Part shown: positions 45,151 through 57,383 of the stretch, one piece after another
Layout: the number at the start of each line of letters is the position of its first letter
Numbering within the stretch: the first letter of the stretch is position 1
Origin: Rhodobacterales bacterium
GTDB lineage: Bacteria > Pseudomonadota > Alphaproteobacteria > Rhodobacterales > Rhodobacteraceae
Assembly: GCA_002748265.1 (NCBI GenBank)
Contig: PDRY01000012.1
Location: 1 to 64,000, forward strand
Direction of reading: 5' to 3'
Length of the DNA stretch: 64,000 nt
Position numbers and translations under genes: made by a program
Notes under the pieces: model-generated
Databases searched by the model: none
What the model was told of the DNA's origin: nothing
The model's input: only the letters and a program-made list of their open reading frames with translations

Positions 45151-46193
45151 TGCATTTCGCCTCCGACAACGCCGGCCCAGTTCATCCGCAGGCACTGGAA
45201 GCGATGGCCCGCGCCAATAGCGGCCATCAGCTGTCCTACGGGGCGGAGCCCCTGATGGACACGGTGCGCAATCAAATCCGCACGCTGTTTGAGGCCCCGG
45301 ATGCTGCGGTGTATCTTGTCACCACAGGGACCGCAGCGAACGCCTTGGCCCTGTCCTGCCTGGCGAACCCGTGGGATGCCATCTTTTGTTCGCGCGTCGC
45401 CCATATCGAAGAGGACGAATGCAACGCGCCCGAATTCTACACCGGCGGTGCAAAGCTGACGCTGGTGGAGACCCGGAACGGCAAAATGGTGCCCGAGGCG
45501 CTCGCGGCGGCCATGGACGCGCTGAGCGGCTCCGTCCACCAGGCGCAGCCCGGCCCGGTGTCGATCACCAATGTGACCGAGCTCGGAACCGTCCATAGCT
45601 GCGAAGAGATTGCGGCCCTGGCCCAGATCGCCAAAGCGCGGGGCAGCCGCGTCCATCTGGACGGTGCCCGTTTCGCGAATGCCATTGCCGCTCTGGGCTG
45701 CACGCCCGCCGAGATGACGTGGAAAGCCGGGGTCGATGCCGTCAGCTTTGGCGGGACCAAGAACGGGCTGATGGGCGTCGAGGCCGTCATCCTGTTCGAC
45801 CCGGCCAAGGCCCGCGAGTTTGAGCTGCGCCGCAAACGCGGGGCGCATCTGATGTCGAAGCACCGCTACCTCGCCGCCCAGATGGAAGCTTATCTGACGG
45901 AGGATCTCTGGCTGGACAGCGCGCGCCGCGCCAATGCGCTTGGCCAACGTCTCGCCGCAGGGATCGCGGCGCAGCCCGGCGCAAGGCTGCTTCACACGCC
46001 GGATGCAAACTTGATGTTCGCCCGGTGGTCGCGCGCGGCTCACAAGCGCCTGTTTGATGCGGGGGCCGTGTATCACCTCACCGACGGAACCCTGGAGGGC
46101 CCCGGTGAGGAAGACATCACCTGTCGGCTCGTCTGCGACTGGTCCATCGGAGAAGACGCCGTGGACGCCTTCCTCAAGGTTCTGGCGGGTTAG
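45150..46193 (+). CDS. ltaE: Threonine aldolase (beta-eliminating lyase family)
   Basis: A 347-residue PLP-dependent enzyme that cleaves threonine or allo-threonine to glycine and acetaldehyde. The cofactor lysine is in SFGGTKNGLMG, the PLP aspartate and arginine in HLDGARFANA, and the N-terminus MHFASDNAGPVHP is typical. Whether it prefers the L- or D-/low-specificity substrates cannot be told. Third gene of the ribF operon; its stop overlaps that of the converging hydrolase gene. Confidence 0.9.
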   Translation: MHFASDNAGPVHPQALEAMARANSGHQLSYGAEPLMDTVRNQIRTLFEAPDAAVYLVTTGTAANALALSCLANPWDAIFCSRVAHIEEDECNAPEFYTGGAKLTLVETRNGKMVPEALAAAMDALSGSVHQAQPGPVSITNVTELGTVHSCEEIAALAQIAKARGSRVHLDGARFANAIAALGCTPAEMTWKAGVDAVSFGGTKNGLMGVEAVILFDPAKAREFELRRKRGAHLMSKHRYLAAQMEAYLTEDLWLDSARRANALGQRLAAGIAAQPGARLLHTPDANLMFARWSRAAHKRLFDAGAVYHLTDGTLEGPGEEDITCRLVCDWSIGEDAVDAFLKVLAG

Positions 46194-46966
46194 TAGCCCA
46201 TCGCTTTGCCGACCTCTCCCGGATGGGTGATCGGCACCATGTGGCCCGCGCCCTCAATGACCACGCTGCGGGCGTTCGGCAACCGCTCCGCAAGAGCGGC
46301 ATGAATATCCGCGATCACCGGGTGGCTCTGCGCCCCGGCGATCAACGTCACCGGAATGTCGAGCGCCTCCAGTCGTCCCGGCGCCAGAAGGCCCGGCCCA
46401 TCGTGATGCAGCGCCGGGGCGCTGTCGGGCACGTAGTGAAAGCCCCGCAAGGCCTCGCGCTGCAACCGCTCCGGCATCGCCTCCCACGGGACGCCCATCC
46501 CCCAGGTGTCCAGAAAGGCGCGCGCAGCGGCCTCCGTGTCCCCGGCGGCGATCGCGGCCTCAACAGGGGCATAATCTCCGCCGTGCTGGATATAGCCCGG
46601 CGCCCCCACCGCCGCTGAAAACAGCACCGGCTCGATCAGGGTCAGGGCGCTGACCCGCTGCTGCTCAAGCGCCAGTCGCAGCGCCACCGTCGCGCCAAAG
46701 GAATGGCCGACGATATGGGCGCCGTCCTCCAGCAGATCCGCAGCGATGGCGGTGCAGTGGTCGTGCAGATCGCGCCCCTCGGGCGGATCCTCGCTGCGCC
46801 CGTGGCTGGGCCAGTCGAACAAGGTCACATGCCCCGGCAACATCCCCGCCAGCCTAAGCAGCGCCTCATGCCGCGCCAACGTGCAGTGCAGCATCAGCCA
46901 TTCGGGAGGGCCCTCCCCGCGGCGCGCCACATTCACCGCCTGCCCCTGCAACCGCTCCACGGCCAT
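46190..46966 (-). CDS. Alpha/beta hydrolase
   Basis: A 258-residue alpha/beta-hydrolase. The oxyanion/HG-type region is LMLHCTL, the nucleophile elbow is GHSFGA, and the histidine lies in EGAGHMVPITHP. The substrate is unknown. Its ATG at 46966 overlaps the stop of the isomerase gene upstream (TGATG), so they are co-translated and may act on the same aromatic or ester substrate. Confidence 0.87.
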   Translation of the reverse strand: MAVERLQGQAVNVARRGEGPPEWLMLHCTLARHEALLRLAGMLPGHVTLFDWPSHGRSEDPPEGRDLHDHCTAIAADLLEDGAHIVGHSFGATVALRLALEQQRVSALTLIEPVLFSAAVGAPGYIQHGGDYAPVEAAIAAGDTEAAARAFLDTWGMGVPWEAMPERLQREALRGFHYVPDSAPALHHDGPGLLAPGRLEALDIPVTLIAGAQSHPVIADIHAALAERLPNARSVVIEGAGHMVPITHPGEVGKAMGY

Positions 46967-47562
46967 CAAAGCGCCTCCAGATGGGCGTCAAGCTGCGCGA
47001 GCCGGTCCTGCCCCCAGAACTTCGCCCCATCCTCGGTGATGAAGAAGGGAGCACCAAAGACGCCCGCGCTCACCGCGTCTTCCAGATTCGCGGCATAGGT
47101 CTCCGCCCCGCTGACCATCCCGGTCAGCGTCAGCATGGAGGAAAACCCGGCCTCCTCGAGGCACGCGCCGATCACGCTGTCCTCCGCGATGTCCTTGCCC
47201 TCGGCCCAGACGGCGCGCATCACGCCCCGCGCCAGCCGCCCCAGATCGCCGCCGCCCGCCTGCTGCGCCGCGATGATCGCGTAGGACGCCGGGGCCGGGT
47301 TCGTCGGCCAGTGGGCGGGGCGCGGATCCAGCGGCATATCCAGATCGCGGGACCACCGGGTTAGCTCCTGCGCGCGGTAGTCTAGCCGCGACGGGTGCCG
47401 GTCCGCAAAGGATACGCCCCCCGTCCGCGCCAGCAGCGCGTTTATGTCCAAAGGCTTGTAGACGATCTGCGCGCCGTGCCGTTGCGCGATCTCCTCGGGG
47501 CGGCTCCCGCACAGGTAGCACCAGGGGCTCAGAACAGAGAGATAGTAGGTGATCTGGGTCAT
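46966..47562 (-). CDS. 2-hydroxychromene-2-carboxylate isomerase family protein (DsbA-fold)
   Basis: A 198-residue thioredoxin-fold protein of the DsbA/HCCA-isomerase group. MTQITYYLSVLSPWCYL contains the SPxC-type active region for glutathione and the cis-proline is in GAPFFI. In naphthalene degradation such enzymes isomerise HCCA with glutathione; here a glutathione-dependent isomerase or transferase role is likely. The ATG at 47562 follows AAGGAG. It is divergent from prs. Confidence 0.87.
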   Translation of the reverse strand: MTQITYYLSVLSPWCYLCGSRPEEIAQRHGAQIVYKPLDINALLARTGGVSFADRHPSRLDYRAQELTRWSRDLDMPLDPRPAHWPTNPAPASYAIIAAQQAGGGDLGRLARGVMRAVWAEGKDIAEDSVIGACLEEAGFSSMLTLTGMVSGAETYAANLEDAVSAGVFGAPFFITEDGAKFWGQDRLAQLDAHLEAL

Positions 47563-47643
47563 CTGCGGCTCCTTGGGTGGTTGGGGGGACCTTAGGCCCG
47601 TGGTAAGGCAAGTCAATCAAGACCGAATCCCAGGACCCCCGAC

Positions 47644-48663
47644 ATGCCCAGCCTCACCGAACCCAAGCTGATCTCCGGCAATGCCAACCGCACCCTCGCG
47701 CAGGCCGTCGCCAAACGGATGTCCATGCATCGCGGGATGAGCGTCGGCCTGGTCGACGCCCGCGTAGAGCGGTTCAACGACCAGGAAGTGTTTGTCGAAG
47801 TGTTCGAAAACGTGCGCGGCGAGGACATGTTCGTCTTCCAGCCGACCTCGAACCCCGCCAATGACAACCTCATGGAGCTGCTCATCATCACCGATGCGCT
47901 GCGCCGCTCCTCCGCCTCGCGGATCACCGCCGTGATCCCCTATTTCGGCTACGCCCGCCAGGACCGCCGCGCGAAAGCACGCACGCCGATCTCGGCCAAG
48001 CTGGTGGCGAACCTGATCGCCGAAGCCGGGGTTGAGCGGGTGCTGACCATGGATCTCCATGCCGCGCAGATTCAGGGCTTCTTCGATATCCCGGTGGACA
48101 ACCTCTACGCCTCGCCGGTCTTTGCGCTCGACGTGAAACACACGTTCCGCGACCGGATGGACGACCTGATGGTCATCTCCCCCGACGTGGGCGGCGTGGC
48201 CCGCGCGCGCGAACTGGCCAAGCGCATTGGCGCTCCGCTCGCCATCGTGGACAAGCGCCGCGAAAAGGCCGGGGAAGTGGCCGAGATGACCGTGATCGGG
48301 GACGTGGCCGGTAAAACCTGCCTGATCGTCGACGATATCTGCGACACCGCCGGAACGCTGTGCAAGGCCGCTGAGGTTCTGATCGAAAACGGCGCGACCG
48401 AGGTGCATTCCTACATCACCCACGGCGTGCTCTCCGGCCCGGCCGTCGAGCGGATCGAGAAATCCGTGATGAAGAACCTCGTCATCACCGACAGCATCGA
48501 AGCGACGCCCGAAGTCGCCGCCGCCGAGAAGATCCGCGTCGTTCCGACCGCGCCGATCTTTGCGCAGGCGATCCTGAACATCTGGAATGGCACCAGCGTG
48601 TCGTCGCTGTTCGATGACGCGACGCTCGGGCCGATCTACGAAGGGCTTTACCCCGGGCTCTGA
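47644..48663 (+). CDS. prs: Ribose-phosphate pyrophosphokinase
   Basis: A 339-residue enzyme making PRPP for nucleotide, histidine and tryptophan synthesis. It has the [16 protein letters not shown] region, the flexible-loop KRREKAGEV-like catalytic stretch, [16 protein letters not shown] and the PRPP loop [10 protein letters not shown]. Length is slightly above typical because of a N-terminal tail. The next gene, on the opposite strand, begins four bases after the stop. Confidence 0.96.
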   Translation: MPSLTEPKLISGNANRTLAQAVAKRMSMHRGMSVGLVDARVERFNDQEVFVEVFENVRGEDMFVFQPTSNPANDNLMELLIITDALRRSSASRITAVIPYFGYARQDRRAKARTPISAKLVANLIAEAGVERVLTMDLHAAQIQGFFDIPVDNLYASPVFALDVKHTFRDRMDDLMVISPDVGGVARARELAKRIGAPLAIVDKRREKAGEVAEMTVIGDVAGKTCLIVDDICDTAGTLCKAAEVLIENGATEVHSYITHGVLSGPAVERIEKSVMKNLVITDSIEATPEVAAAEKIRVVPTAPIFAQAILNIWNGTSVSSLFDDATLGPIYEGLYPGL

Positions 48664-48667
48664 TCGC

Positions 48668-49018
48668 TCAGTAAAGCTGCCAGTTCTCGGCGTGCTCCAA
48701 CTCACCAAGGGCACGCCAGTTCACCCGGACGCGGGCGATCTTGCTGTCGCCCCAGGTGCGAAAAGCGATGCGGAACTGGTCTTCGGTGATGTCTTCTGCC
48801 CGCACATCCATCCGCGCCGTGGCCGCGTTGGAAATGTCCCACATGGAGAAGCCGACCTGAACCGAAGGCGGGCGCAGGAACGGCTCCGAGAACGTCACGA
48901 CGCGCCGCGCAATGCGCGGGCCCTCGCCCGCCCACATCGGGCCGTTATGTTCGAAATCCGAGAAGAGGACCTCCTCCCCTTCGTCGATCCCGATAAGATG
49001 GTTCTCCAGCCGCTTCAT
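48668..49018 (-). CDS. H-type lectin domain protein
   Basis: A 116-residue protein whose second half (VTFSEPFLRPPSVQVGFSMW through to RVRVNWRALG) fits the H-type lectin domain, a small beta-sandwich that binds N-acetylgalactosamine in snail agglutinin and discoidin. There is no signal peptide, so it appears cytosolic, or is released without Sec. The ligand is unknown. The ATG at 49018 (MKRLENHLIGID) is preferred. It faces prs and is downstream of the atp terminator. Confidence 0.8.
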   Translation of the reverse strand: MKRLENHLIGIDEGEEVLFSDFEHNGPMWAGEGPRIARRVVTFSEPFLRPPSVQVGFSMWDISNAATARMDVRAEDITEDQFRIAFRTWGDSKIARVRVNWRALGELEHAENWQLY

Positions 49019-49101
49019 AGGCGGTCCCAATCAGTCCAGCTCAAATCGTTGGATCGGGTTGTGACCTATGATCGCGCCGGTTTCAAGAAAACCACAGGGT
49101 G

Positions 49102-49138
49102 AAAAAAAGGCGGCCCGGCGCAAAACCGCCGGGCCGCC
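49102..49138 (-). terminator. Rho-independent terminator of the atp operon
   Basis: A 12-bp perfect stem (GGCGGCCCGGCG, 49109-49120, with 49127-49138) around a six-base loop, followed on the minus strand by seven Ts. It lies 24 bases after the atpC stop. Confidence 0.93.
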
Positions 49139-49161
49139 CCATTATTGAATGCCTGTCAGGC

Positions 49162-49596
49162 TCAGAGATTCGCGGCGCTCGAGTCCAGACCGATATGGTC
49201 GCCCATGGCCACCATGTCCGCCAGAAGCTTCGCAGCATCGTCCACGATGCCCGGCTCATTCGACTGTTCCTGCACCTTCTTGTAGCGGCTCTTGGCCTCT
49301 TCGATGAAGGCGTTGAACGTCTCCTGGTCCATCTCCTCACGCTTCACGGCGCGCTCCGCCAGAACCGAAACGGTGCTGGCAGAGATCTCCGCGAAACCGC
49401 CGGACACGACATATTCATCCGTCGTGCCGCCATTGGTCACCCGCAGCATGCCGGGGCGCAGCGAGGTGATGGTGGGCGCATGGTCGGGCATGGCCGTCAT
49501 CATGCCGTCGGCGCCGGGGATCTCCACCGCCGAGGCTTCATGGCTGGCCAGCCGCCGTTCGGGGCTGACCAGGTCAAAGGTGAATGTGTCGGCCAT
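49162..49596 (-). CDS. atpC: ATP synthase F1 epsilon subunit
   Basis: A 144-residue central-stalk subunit that couples rotation to catalysis and inhibits hydrolysis. The N-terminal beta-sandwich shows [20 protein letters not shown] and the [14 protein letters not shown] stretch; the short helical C-terminus follows. Length is typical for alphaproteobacteria. Last gene of the atpHAGDC operon. Confidence 0.95.
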   Translation of the reverse strand: MADTFTFDLVSPERRLASHEASAVEIPGADGMMTAMPDHAPTITSLRPGMLRVTNGGTTDEYVVSGGFAEISASTVSVLAERAVKREEMDQETFNAFIEEAKSRYKKVQEQSNEPGIVDDAAKLLADMVAMGDHIGLDSSAANL

Positions 49597-49605
49597 AATG
49601 CCTCC

Positions 49606-51048
<1,443 letters not shown>

Positions 51049-51930
51049 TTAGAGCGCTTCGGCGCCCGAAATGATTTCGATCAGCTCGTTGGTGATGACG
51101 GCCTGGCGGGTGCGGTTGAATTCGATCGTCAGCTTGTCGATCATCTCGCCCGCGTTCCGGGTCGCGTTGTCCATCGCGGACATCCGCGCGCCCTGTTCCG
51201 ATGCGCCGTTCTCCAGCAGAGCCGTGAACACTTGCGTGGCCACGCCGCGCGGCAGCAGGTCGGAGAGGATCTCCTCCTCGCCGGGCTCGTAGTCATACAG
51301 CGCCTCGGCGTCGTCACCGGCGGTTTCCTCGTAAGAGGCCGGGATGATCTGCTTGGCTTTCGGCGTCTGGCTGACGACGTTCTCGAACTCCGAATAGAAG
51401 ATCGTGGCAACGTCGAACTCACCCGCGTCAAAGCGGCTCAGGATGCCTTGTGCGATGTCCTGCGCGTTGCCGTAGCCGACACGCTTGACCTCGCTCAGAT
51501 CGACATGAGCGTCCTTGATGAACAGCTCGCCATGGCTGCGGCGCAGGGCGTCGCGGCCTTTCTTGCCGACGGTCAGGATCTTCACCGACTTGCCTTCGGC
51601 AGCCAGCTTGTCCGCGTGCTGCTTGGCCAGCTTGGCGATGTTGGCGTTGAAGCCCCCGCACAGGCCCCGCTCGGCGGTCATGACCACCAGCAGGTGCACC
51701 TGGTCCTGCCCGGTGCCGGACAGGAGACGGGGCGCGCTGTCGCCATCGCCGACGGAGGCCGCCAGCGACGCCATGACCGCGTTGAACCGCTCGGCATAGG
51801 GCCGGGCCTGTTCAGCCGCTTCCTGGGCGCGGCGGAGCTTTGCCGCCGCGACCATCTGCATGGCTTTCGTGATCTTCCGCGTGGATTTCACGCTTTCGAT
51901 CCGTGTTTTTAGGTCCTTGAGGCTGGGCAC
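51049..51930 (-). CDS. atpG: ATP synthase F1 gamma subunit
   Basis: A 293-residue rotor subunit with the N-terminal coiled-coil helix ([20 protein letters not shown] then [14 protein letters not shown]) and the C-terminal helix with [20 protein letters not shown]. The start codon is GTG (51930-51928) preceded by a G-rich Shine-Dalgarno stretch; the first residues match the family start. It is 18 bases from atpD and 13 from atpA. Confidence 0.96.
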   Translation of the reverse strand: MPSLKDLKTRIESVKSTRKITKAMQMVAAAKLRRAQEAAEQARPYAERFNAVMASLAASVGDGDSAPRLLSGTGQDQVHLLVVMTAERGLCGGFNANIAKLAKQHADKLAAEGKSVKILTVGKKGRDALRRSHGELFIKDAHVDLSEVKRVGYGNAQDIAQGILSRFDAGEFDVATIFYSEFENVVSQTPKAKQIIPASYEETAGDDAEALYDYEPGEEEILSDLLPRGVATQVFTALLENGASEQGARMSAMDNATRNAGEMIDKLTIEFNRTRQAVITNELIEIISGAEAL

Positions 51931-51943
51931 TTATCGTCCCCCC

Positions 51944-53482
51944 TTACGCGAAGTCTTTGGCGAACTCGTCCACGACCTTGCGGATACGGTCCTCGGCTTC
52001 GCCCTTGATCTTGGGGTCGTCCTTGGTGATCCAGTCGAGAAGATCGGAATGCTTGCCACGCAGGTGGTTCAGCAGGCCCTGCTCGAAGGCGCCGACGCGC
52101 TTCACCGGGTGCTTGTCCAGGTAGCCGTTGGTGCCCGCCCAGATGACGCAGACGATCTCGGCGTTGGTCAGCGGCGAATACTGCGGCTGCTTCATCAGCT
52201 CGGTCAGGCGCGCACCACGGTTCAGCAGCTGCTGGGTGGCGGCATCCAGATCGGAGCCGAACTGCGCGAACGCGGCCATCTCGCGGTACTGGGCCAGTTC
52301 CAGTTTCACCGGACCGGCGACCGACTTCATGGCGTTGGTCTGAGCCGAGGAGCCCACGCGGGACACGGACAGACCGGTGTTCACGGCGGGGCGGATACCC
52401 TGATAGAACAGGTCGGTTTCCAGGAAGATCTGACCGTCGGTGATCGAGATCACGTTGGTCGGAATAAAGGCCGACACGTCGCCGCCCTGGGTCTCAATGA
52501 CCGGCAGAGCCGTCAGCGAGCCCGCGCCATGCTCTTCGTTGAGCTTCGCGGAACGCTCCAGCAGGCGCGAGTGGAGGTAGAACACGTCGCCCGGGTAAGC
52601 TTCACGCCCCGGCGGGCGACGCAGCAGCAGGGACATCTGACGGTAGGCGACGGCCTGCTTGGACAGGTCATCATAGATGATCAGAGCGTGCTTGCCGTTG
52701 TCGCGGAAATACTCGGCCATGGCGGTGGCGGAGTACGGCGCCAGGTACTGCAGCGGAGCCGGCTCGGACGCGGTCGCGGCCACAACGATGGAGTAGGCCA
52801 TCGCGCCGGTCTCTTCGAGCTTCTGCACCAGCTGAGCCACGGTGGACCGCTTCTGGCCGACGGCAACGTAGACGCAGAACAGGTTCTTCGGATCGTCCAT
52901 GTTGGACAGATCGTTGTAGTTGGCCTGGTTCAGGATGGTGTCGAGCGCAACAGCGGTCTTACCGGTCTGACGGTCACCAATGATCAGCTCCCGCTGGCCG
53001 CGGCCAACCGGGATCATGGCGTCCACGGATTTCAGGCCGGTGGCCATCGGCTCGTGCACGGATTTACGCGGGATGATGCCCGGAGCCTTCACGTCCGCGA
53101 TGCGGGATTCGGAAGCGCCGATCGGGCCCTTGCCGTCCAGCGGGTTGCCCAGGGCGTCCACGACGCGGCCCAGCAGCTCGGGGCCAGCGGGGACGGACAC
53201 GATGGATTTCGTGCGCTTGACGGTGTCGCCTTCTTTGATGTCCCGGTCGGAACCGAAGATCACGACGCCGACGTTGTCGGCTTCGAGGTTCAGAGCCATG
53301 CCCTGAATGCCGCCGGGGAATTCGACCATCTCACCGGCCTGGATGCTGTCCAGACCGTAGACGCGGGCGATCCCGTCACCAACGCTCAGCACACGGCCGA
53401 CCTCGGCCACTTCGGCTTCCTGGCCGAAGTTCTGGATCTGGTCCTTAAGGACCTTAGAGATTTCGGATGCTTGAAGCGCCAT
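51944..53482 (-). CDS. atpA: ATP synthase F1 alpha subunit
   Basis: A 512-residue non-catalytic nucleotide-binding subunit of F1. P-loop GDRQTGKTA (about residue 170), the alpha/beta signature [14 protein letters not shown] and the [14 protein letters not shown]-terminal region are clear. Starts one base after the atpH stop. Confidence 0.98.
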   Translation of the reverse strand: MALQASEISKVLKDQIQNFGQEAEVAEVGRVLSVGDGIARVYGLDSIQAGEMVEFPGGIQGMALNLEADNVGVVIFGSDRDIKEGDTVKRTKSIVSVPAGPELLGRVVDALGNPLDGKGPIGASESRIADVKAPGIIPRKSVHEPMATGLKSVDAMIPVGRGQRELIIGDRQTGKTAVALDTILNQANYNDLSNMDDPKNLFCVYVAVGQKRSTVAQLVQKLEETGAMAYSIVVAATASEPAPLQYLAPYSATAMAEYFRDNGKHALIIYDDLSKQAVAYRQMSLLLRRPPGREAYPGDVFYLHSRLLERSAKLNEEHGAGSLTALPVIETQGGDVSAFIPTNVISITDGQIFLETDLFYQGIRPAVNTGLSVSRVGSSAQTNAMKSVAGPVKLELAQYREMAAFAQFGSDLDAATQQLLNRGARLTELMKQPQYSPLTNAEIVCVIWAGTNGYLDKHPVKRVGAFEQGLLNHLRGKHSDLLDWITKDDPKIKGEAEDRIRKVVDEFAKDFA

Positions 53483-53483
53483 T

Positions 53484-54050
53484 CTATCCAGCCTCTTTCA
53501 TGGTGTTCGAGAGGGCCGCCAGTTTCGAGCGGATCGACGTGTCGATCATCTTGGAGCCCAGTTTTACGATCAGACCGCCGATGAGGCTCTCATCCACGGT
53601 CGTGTTGATTTCAACGTCCTGACCGACTTTGCCTTTCAGCACCGCAGCCAGCTTTTCGGACTGCGTCTTGGTCAGGGCTTTCGCCGAGGTCACCTCTGCG
53701 GTGACGATACCTTTTTCCTCGGCGATGCGCTCTTTCAGAGCGGCCAGAAACTGCGGCACCACGAACAGGCGCCGTTTCTGGGCCATCAGCCGCAGGGTGT
53801 TGGTCACGGTCACGCTCAGCCCGGCCTTTTCGGCCACGGCTGTGATCCCGGCTTCCTGAGCGTCGCGCTTGTAGAGCGGCGAATGCAGCAGGTCGCGCAG
53901 ATCAGCGCTGCCCTTGACCATCTCGGTCAGGGTGGCCACGTCCTTTTGAAGGCCGTCGATGGAGCCGCCCTCACGGCTCAGCTCGAACAGGGCGGTGGCG
54001 TAACGGTCGGCAATGCCGGAGGAGATCGAAGCGGTTTCGGACACGTCCAT
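53484..54050 (-). CDS. atpH: ATP synthase F1 delta subunit
   Basis: A 188-residue peripheral-stalk subunit linking F1 to subunit b. The N-terminal helical domain begins [18 protein letters not shown] and the C-terminal domain has [21 protein letters not shown], the family signature. I chose the ATG at 54050 ([14 protein letters not shown]) as the usual alphaproteobacterial start. It heads the operon; the F0 genes are not in this window. Confidence 0.95.
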   Translation of the reverse strand: MDVSETASISSGIADRYATALFELSREGGSIDGLQKDVATLTEMVKGSADLRDLLHSPLYKRDAQEAGITAVAEKAGLSVTVTNTLRLMAQKRRLFVVPQFLAALKERIAEEKGIVTAEVTSAKALTKTQSEKLAAVLKGKVGQDVEINTTVDESLIGGLIVKLGSKMIDTSIRSKLAALSNTMKEAG

Positions 54051-54357
54051 CCTTTCGACGTCTGGGCCCGGCCCCGGCGCCCCCATGAGGCGGATGCGCG
54101 GATTCGGGCAGCTTCGGTGGGCGCCTGCCGCGCAGCGGGCACCAAAATCAGGGGCGATGTAGCAGAGGGTTCCGCGCGCCGCAACTGCCTTGACCCCGCG
54201 AAAAGGGCTCCGCGCGCATCGGTTGCGCTAACGCCGCGCTGTTCGCGCAACCGGCGGCGCAAACACTGCTCCGGGCCCAAGGGCACTGGGCGCCTTGGCC
54301 ACCGCTCATGAGCCGCGTATCGTGCCAGGGCCGGACCAAACCGCGAAAGGCCACGCC
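54051..54357. other. Intergenic region between atpH and the glycosyltransferase gene
   Basis: This 307-base stretch holds the atp promoter (54156-54184) and a perfect 9-bp inverted repeat, CGGTTGCGC/GCGCAACCG (54220-54253) with a 16-base loop, upstream of it. I see no gene. A promoter for the glycosyltransferase was not clear. Confidence 0.6.
54156..54184 (-). promoter_or_regulatory. Probable promoter of the atpHAGDC operon
   Basis: On the minus strand TTGCGG (54184-54179) and TACATC (54161-54156) are 17 bases apart, giving a leader of about 100 bases before atpH. The inverted repeat at 54220-54253 lies 36 bases upstream of the -35. Confidence 0.55.
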
Positions 54358-55641
54358 ATGCATATCGCCCTCGGTGCGATCGCCAAGAACGAAGGCCCCT
54401 ACCTGTTGGAATGGATCGCCTGGCACCGGCGAATCGGCTTCGATGAAATCCTGATTTGCGACAATGACAGCGATGACGGCTCCTCCGATCTGCTGGCCGC
54501 CCTCGACCGGGCCGGGATCATCACGCACATCCCCTTCCCCGACACGCCCGGCCAGCGTCCCCAGATGTATGCCTATCAGGAGCTCCTGTCCCGCACGCGC
54601 GGCACGGCCGACTGGCTCGCCCTGTTCGATCTGGACGAATTTCTGGTCCCCACAGGGGCGCAAAGCCTGCGCGACTGCCTCGCAGCGCAGCCCGCCAATT
54701 CCGGCGGCGTTTTGGTCAACTGGGCGATGTTCGGATCCAGCGGGCAGCGCGAGCCGGACGATCCCGTCGCCCCGTCGCCGACGCTGGAGCGGTTCACCCG
54801 CCGGGCCGAGATAACCGCGGGCCACAATACCTGCGTCAAACCCATCTTGCGCCCGCAGACCGCATCGTCCCGCCCCGAGCTGCGCAACCCCCATGCACTT
54901 ACGCTGGATGAGGGCTTTGTTTACACGGATCCCGGTGGCACGCAGATCGACATCTCGACGCGCGGGGACTGGGGGCAATCGCCCTCGGTCAACTGGACCG
55001 GGTTGCGGTTGAATCACTACGCAACTCGCAGCCGGTCGGAATACATGACCTGCAAAAGCGCCAGGGGCGATGCCATCAACACCCGGGCGCGCCCTCCCGT
55101 GGCGTTTTCGTCGCTGGACCAGAACGCCGTCGCCGACCCGATGCCGCCCGATGAGATCGCCGCGCTGCGCGCTCAGATCGCCCGGCTCCGCGACATCGCG
55201 GTGACGAAGGGCGGACTTGCACCGGACTGGGCGCCGACGCCGCTAGAGACCGCCCCGCCCCCATCGCTTGAAGATCGAATGAAGGTGGACGGGCTCTATT
55301 ACTGTGCTGGGCAGGACAGTTTCCTGCTCGACGCGGCCTTTGTGGACGATTTGGGATCGCCCGGTATCGCCACGACGGATCTGACACTGGTTACAGGTGA
55401 CAGGGAACTCCCGGCGCAACGGATCGAGCAATATTACCGGAGCGATCTGCCCTCCCAGTGGGCATTGGCCCATCCGATGTGCGGAGCAAGGGTGTGGTTT
55501 GCCGCCGCTGCGGCCCGCACGACCGGTCCGGTCGATCTGGTGGCAGGTTTTGATCCCGTGGCCGTCGGCCTCTCGGTCACTGAGATCCCGGCAGGCGGCA
55601 CGCTCCCGCCGCTGCCGCACGAAGCGCCGCCGCCGCGCTAG
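54358..55641 (+). CDS. Glycosyltransferase family 2 protein
   Basis: A 427-residue predicted glycosyltransferase. The GT-A-type N-terminal domain has [24 protein letters not shown] and DLDEF (the metal-binding acidic site). Residues after about 270 form a C-terminal region of unknown role. It resembles the GT2_4/DUF23-like group often linked to surface polysaccharide. Donor and acceptor are unknown. Start at 54358 ([13 protein letters not shown]). Its stop overlaps that of the converging methyltransferase gene. Confidence 0.85.
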   Translation: MHIALGAIAKNEGPYLLEWIAWHRRIGFDEILICDNDSDDGSSDLLAALDRAGIITHIPFPDTPGQRPQMYAYQELLSRTRGTADWLALFDLDEFLVPTGAQSLRDCLAAQPANSGGVLVNWAMFGSSGQREPDDPVAPSPTLERFTRRAEITAGHNTCVKPILRPQTASSRPELRNPHALTLDEGFVYTDPGGTQIDISTRGDWGQSPSVNWTGLRLNHYATRSRSEYMTCKSARGDAINTRARPPVAFSSLDQNAVADPMPPDEIAALRAQIARLRDIAVTKGGLAPDWAPTPLETAPPPSLEDRMKVDGLYYCAGQDSFLLDAAFVDDLGSPGIATTDLTLVTGDRELPAQRIEQYYRSDLPSQWALAHPMCGARVWFAAAAARTTGPVDLVAGFDPVAVGLSVTEIPAGGTLPPLPHEAPPPR

Positions 55642-56417
55642 CCCCCGGCCCGTCCGCGCGAGCTGGCGCCCTTGGCGCTCGGCTCCGGCACGCCGATGCC
55701 TTCGAGCACCTGAAGCGGGCGCCGGACCCGCTCCACCATACCGTCGGGGCGCGACGGGCGCGGCACCTGTTTGGACACCTCGACCATCAGAACGCCGCCT
55801 GCCTTGAACACCGGGATGTGCCGCCCAGCCGATTCCATCAGCCCCGCCGAGCGGCGCCAAAGCCGTTTCGATGAGGGCGGCTGGAACAGGGTGGACAGGT
55901 CATGCTCCACGTTGAACCCGTGATCGCGAAGCTGCTGCTCCAGCTGGCTGGCGCTGTAAGGCCGCCCGTAGCCGAACGGGGTCGCATCGCTGCGCGACCA
56001 CATGCCGGATCGGTTCGGCACGACGAACACCGCCCGCCCGCCGGGGCCAAGCACGCGGTAGCATTCCTCCAGCACCGCCGCCGGATGCAGCGAGGTCTCA
56101 AGCCCGTGCATCACCACCAGCTTGTCCACCGATCCGGTCTCCAGCGGCCACAGGGTTTCTTCGCACAGCACGCTGACATTGGGCCGCCCGGCGGGCCAGG
56201 GCATCACGCCCTGCGGGCCCGGCATCAACCCGATCACCCGCCGGGCGCTGTCCAGGTAGGGGCGCAGCAAGGGCACGGCGAAACCGTAGCCCACCACGGT
56301 CTGCGCCGCCGCTTCGGGCCACAGCGCGACCAGTTCGGCCCGGATCACCTTCTGCGCCGCCCGCCCCAGGGCCGAGCGGTAGTAGAAAGCACGCAGGTCT
56401 AGAACGTCGAGATGCAT
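55638..56417 (-). CDS. SAM-dependent methyltransferase
   Basis: A 259-residue class I methyltransferase-like protein. The SAM-binding motif I is the region [11 protein letters not shown], the later [11 protein letters not shown] is motif II/III, and [12 protein letters not shown] is the post-motif strand typical of UbiE/COQ5-type enzymes. It has a basic, disordered tail ([11 protein letters not shown]). Substrate unknown. Divergent from gloB with a 62-base gap, a gene order I associate with this family in Rhodobacteraceae. Confidence 0.83.
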   Translation of the reverse strand: MHLDVLDLRAFYYRSALGRAAQKVIRAELVALWPEAAAQTVVGYGFAVPLLRPYLDSARRVIGLMPGPQGVMPWPAGRPNVSVLCEETLWPLETGSVDKLVVMHGLETSLHPAAVLEECYRVLGPGGRAVFVVPNRSGMWSRSDATPFGYGRPYSASQLEQQLRDHGFNVEHDLSTLFQPPSSKRLWRRSAGLMESAGRHIPVFKAGGVLMVEVSKQVPRPSRPDGMVERVRRPLQVLEGIGVPEPSAKGASSRGRAGG

Positions 56418-56479
56418 TGCACACAGGCTCCGTCTGGGCGAGGCTCGCGCGAACCATAGCGCAAGCACAGGTGAACGCC

Positions 56480-57241
56480 ATGCCTCTCGATCTGCTCATT
56501 GTCCCCTGCCTCGTGCACAACTATGCCTACCTGCTGCACGATCCAGCCAGCGGCGACACCGCCCTGATCGACGCGCCGGACGATGACGTGATCGCGGCCA
56601 CCCTTACCAAAAAGGGCTGGACCCTGACCGACATCGCGCTGACCCACCACCACTGGGACCACATCGACGGGCTGGAGAAGCTGCGCGGGCAGGCCCGCGT
56701 CACCGGCGGCGCCGATGATGCAGAACGCCTGCCCCGGCTCGATCGTGCTGTGCGCGAAGGCGACAGCTTTGTGCTGTGCGGCACCCCCGTGCAGGTGTTT
56801 GATGTCCCCGGTCATACCCTTGGCCACATTGCCTTCTACCTGCCGGGCGAATCGCTGCTCTTCAGTGCCGACAGCCTGATGACCATGGGCTGCGGGCGGC
56901 TCTTCGAAGGCGACCCGGCGATGATGTGGGCCAGCCTGCAGAAACTCCGCGCACTGCCTGCTGACACGAGGGTGATGACCGGCCACGAATACGGCCAGAC
57001 GAATATCGACTTCGCCTTGTCGCTGGGAGAGGACAACCCCGCGCTCGCCCGCCGCGCCGCCGATGTGAAAGCGGCCCGCGATCAGGGCCTGCCCACCACC
57101 GGCGCGACCCTCGCCACAGAAGCCGCCACCAACCCGTTCCTGCGCGCAGATGCCCCCGCGCTTGCCGCCGCGATCGGGATGGAGGGCGCAGATCCGGTCG
57201 CCGTCTTCACCGAAATCCGCAAACGCCGCGATAATTGGTGA
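56480..57241 (+). CDS. gloB: Hydroxyacylglutathione hydrolase (glyoxalase II)
   Basis: A 253-residue metallo-beta-lactamase-fold enzyme that hydrolyses S-lactoylglutathione to lactate and glutathione, the second step of methylglyoxal detoxification. The dinuclear metal site is in [10 protein letters not shown], later PGHTLGH and the SADSL and [12 protein letters not shown] segments. The C-terminal region binding glutathione is short but present. Start at 56480 gives [10 protein letters not shown]. Confidence 0.95.
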   Translation: MPLDLLIVPCLVHNYAYLLHDPASGDTALIDAPDDDVIAATLTKKGWTLTDIALTHHHWDHIDGLEKLRGQARVTGGADDAERLPRLDRAVREGDSFVLCGTPVQVFDVPGHTLGHIAFYLPGESLLFSADSLMTMGCGRLFEGDPAMMWASLQKLRALPADTRVMTGHEYGQTNIDFALSLGEDNPALARRAADVKAARDQGLPTTGATLATEAATNPFLRADAPALAAAIGMEGADPVAVFTEIRKRRDNW

Positions 57242-57383
57242 TATCGGACGCAAATCCGACGCAAGAAAACGTGAAAAGGGCTTGAAGATCGGCGCCAGAG
57301 ACCGAACCTTAAGGAAGAGCAGGATAGGGTGAACGCACCGCTCGCCCCTTCCCAAGGCCCAAACATCACAAGGAGCCGCCCCT

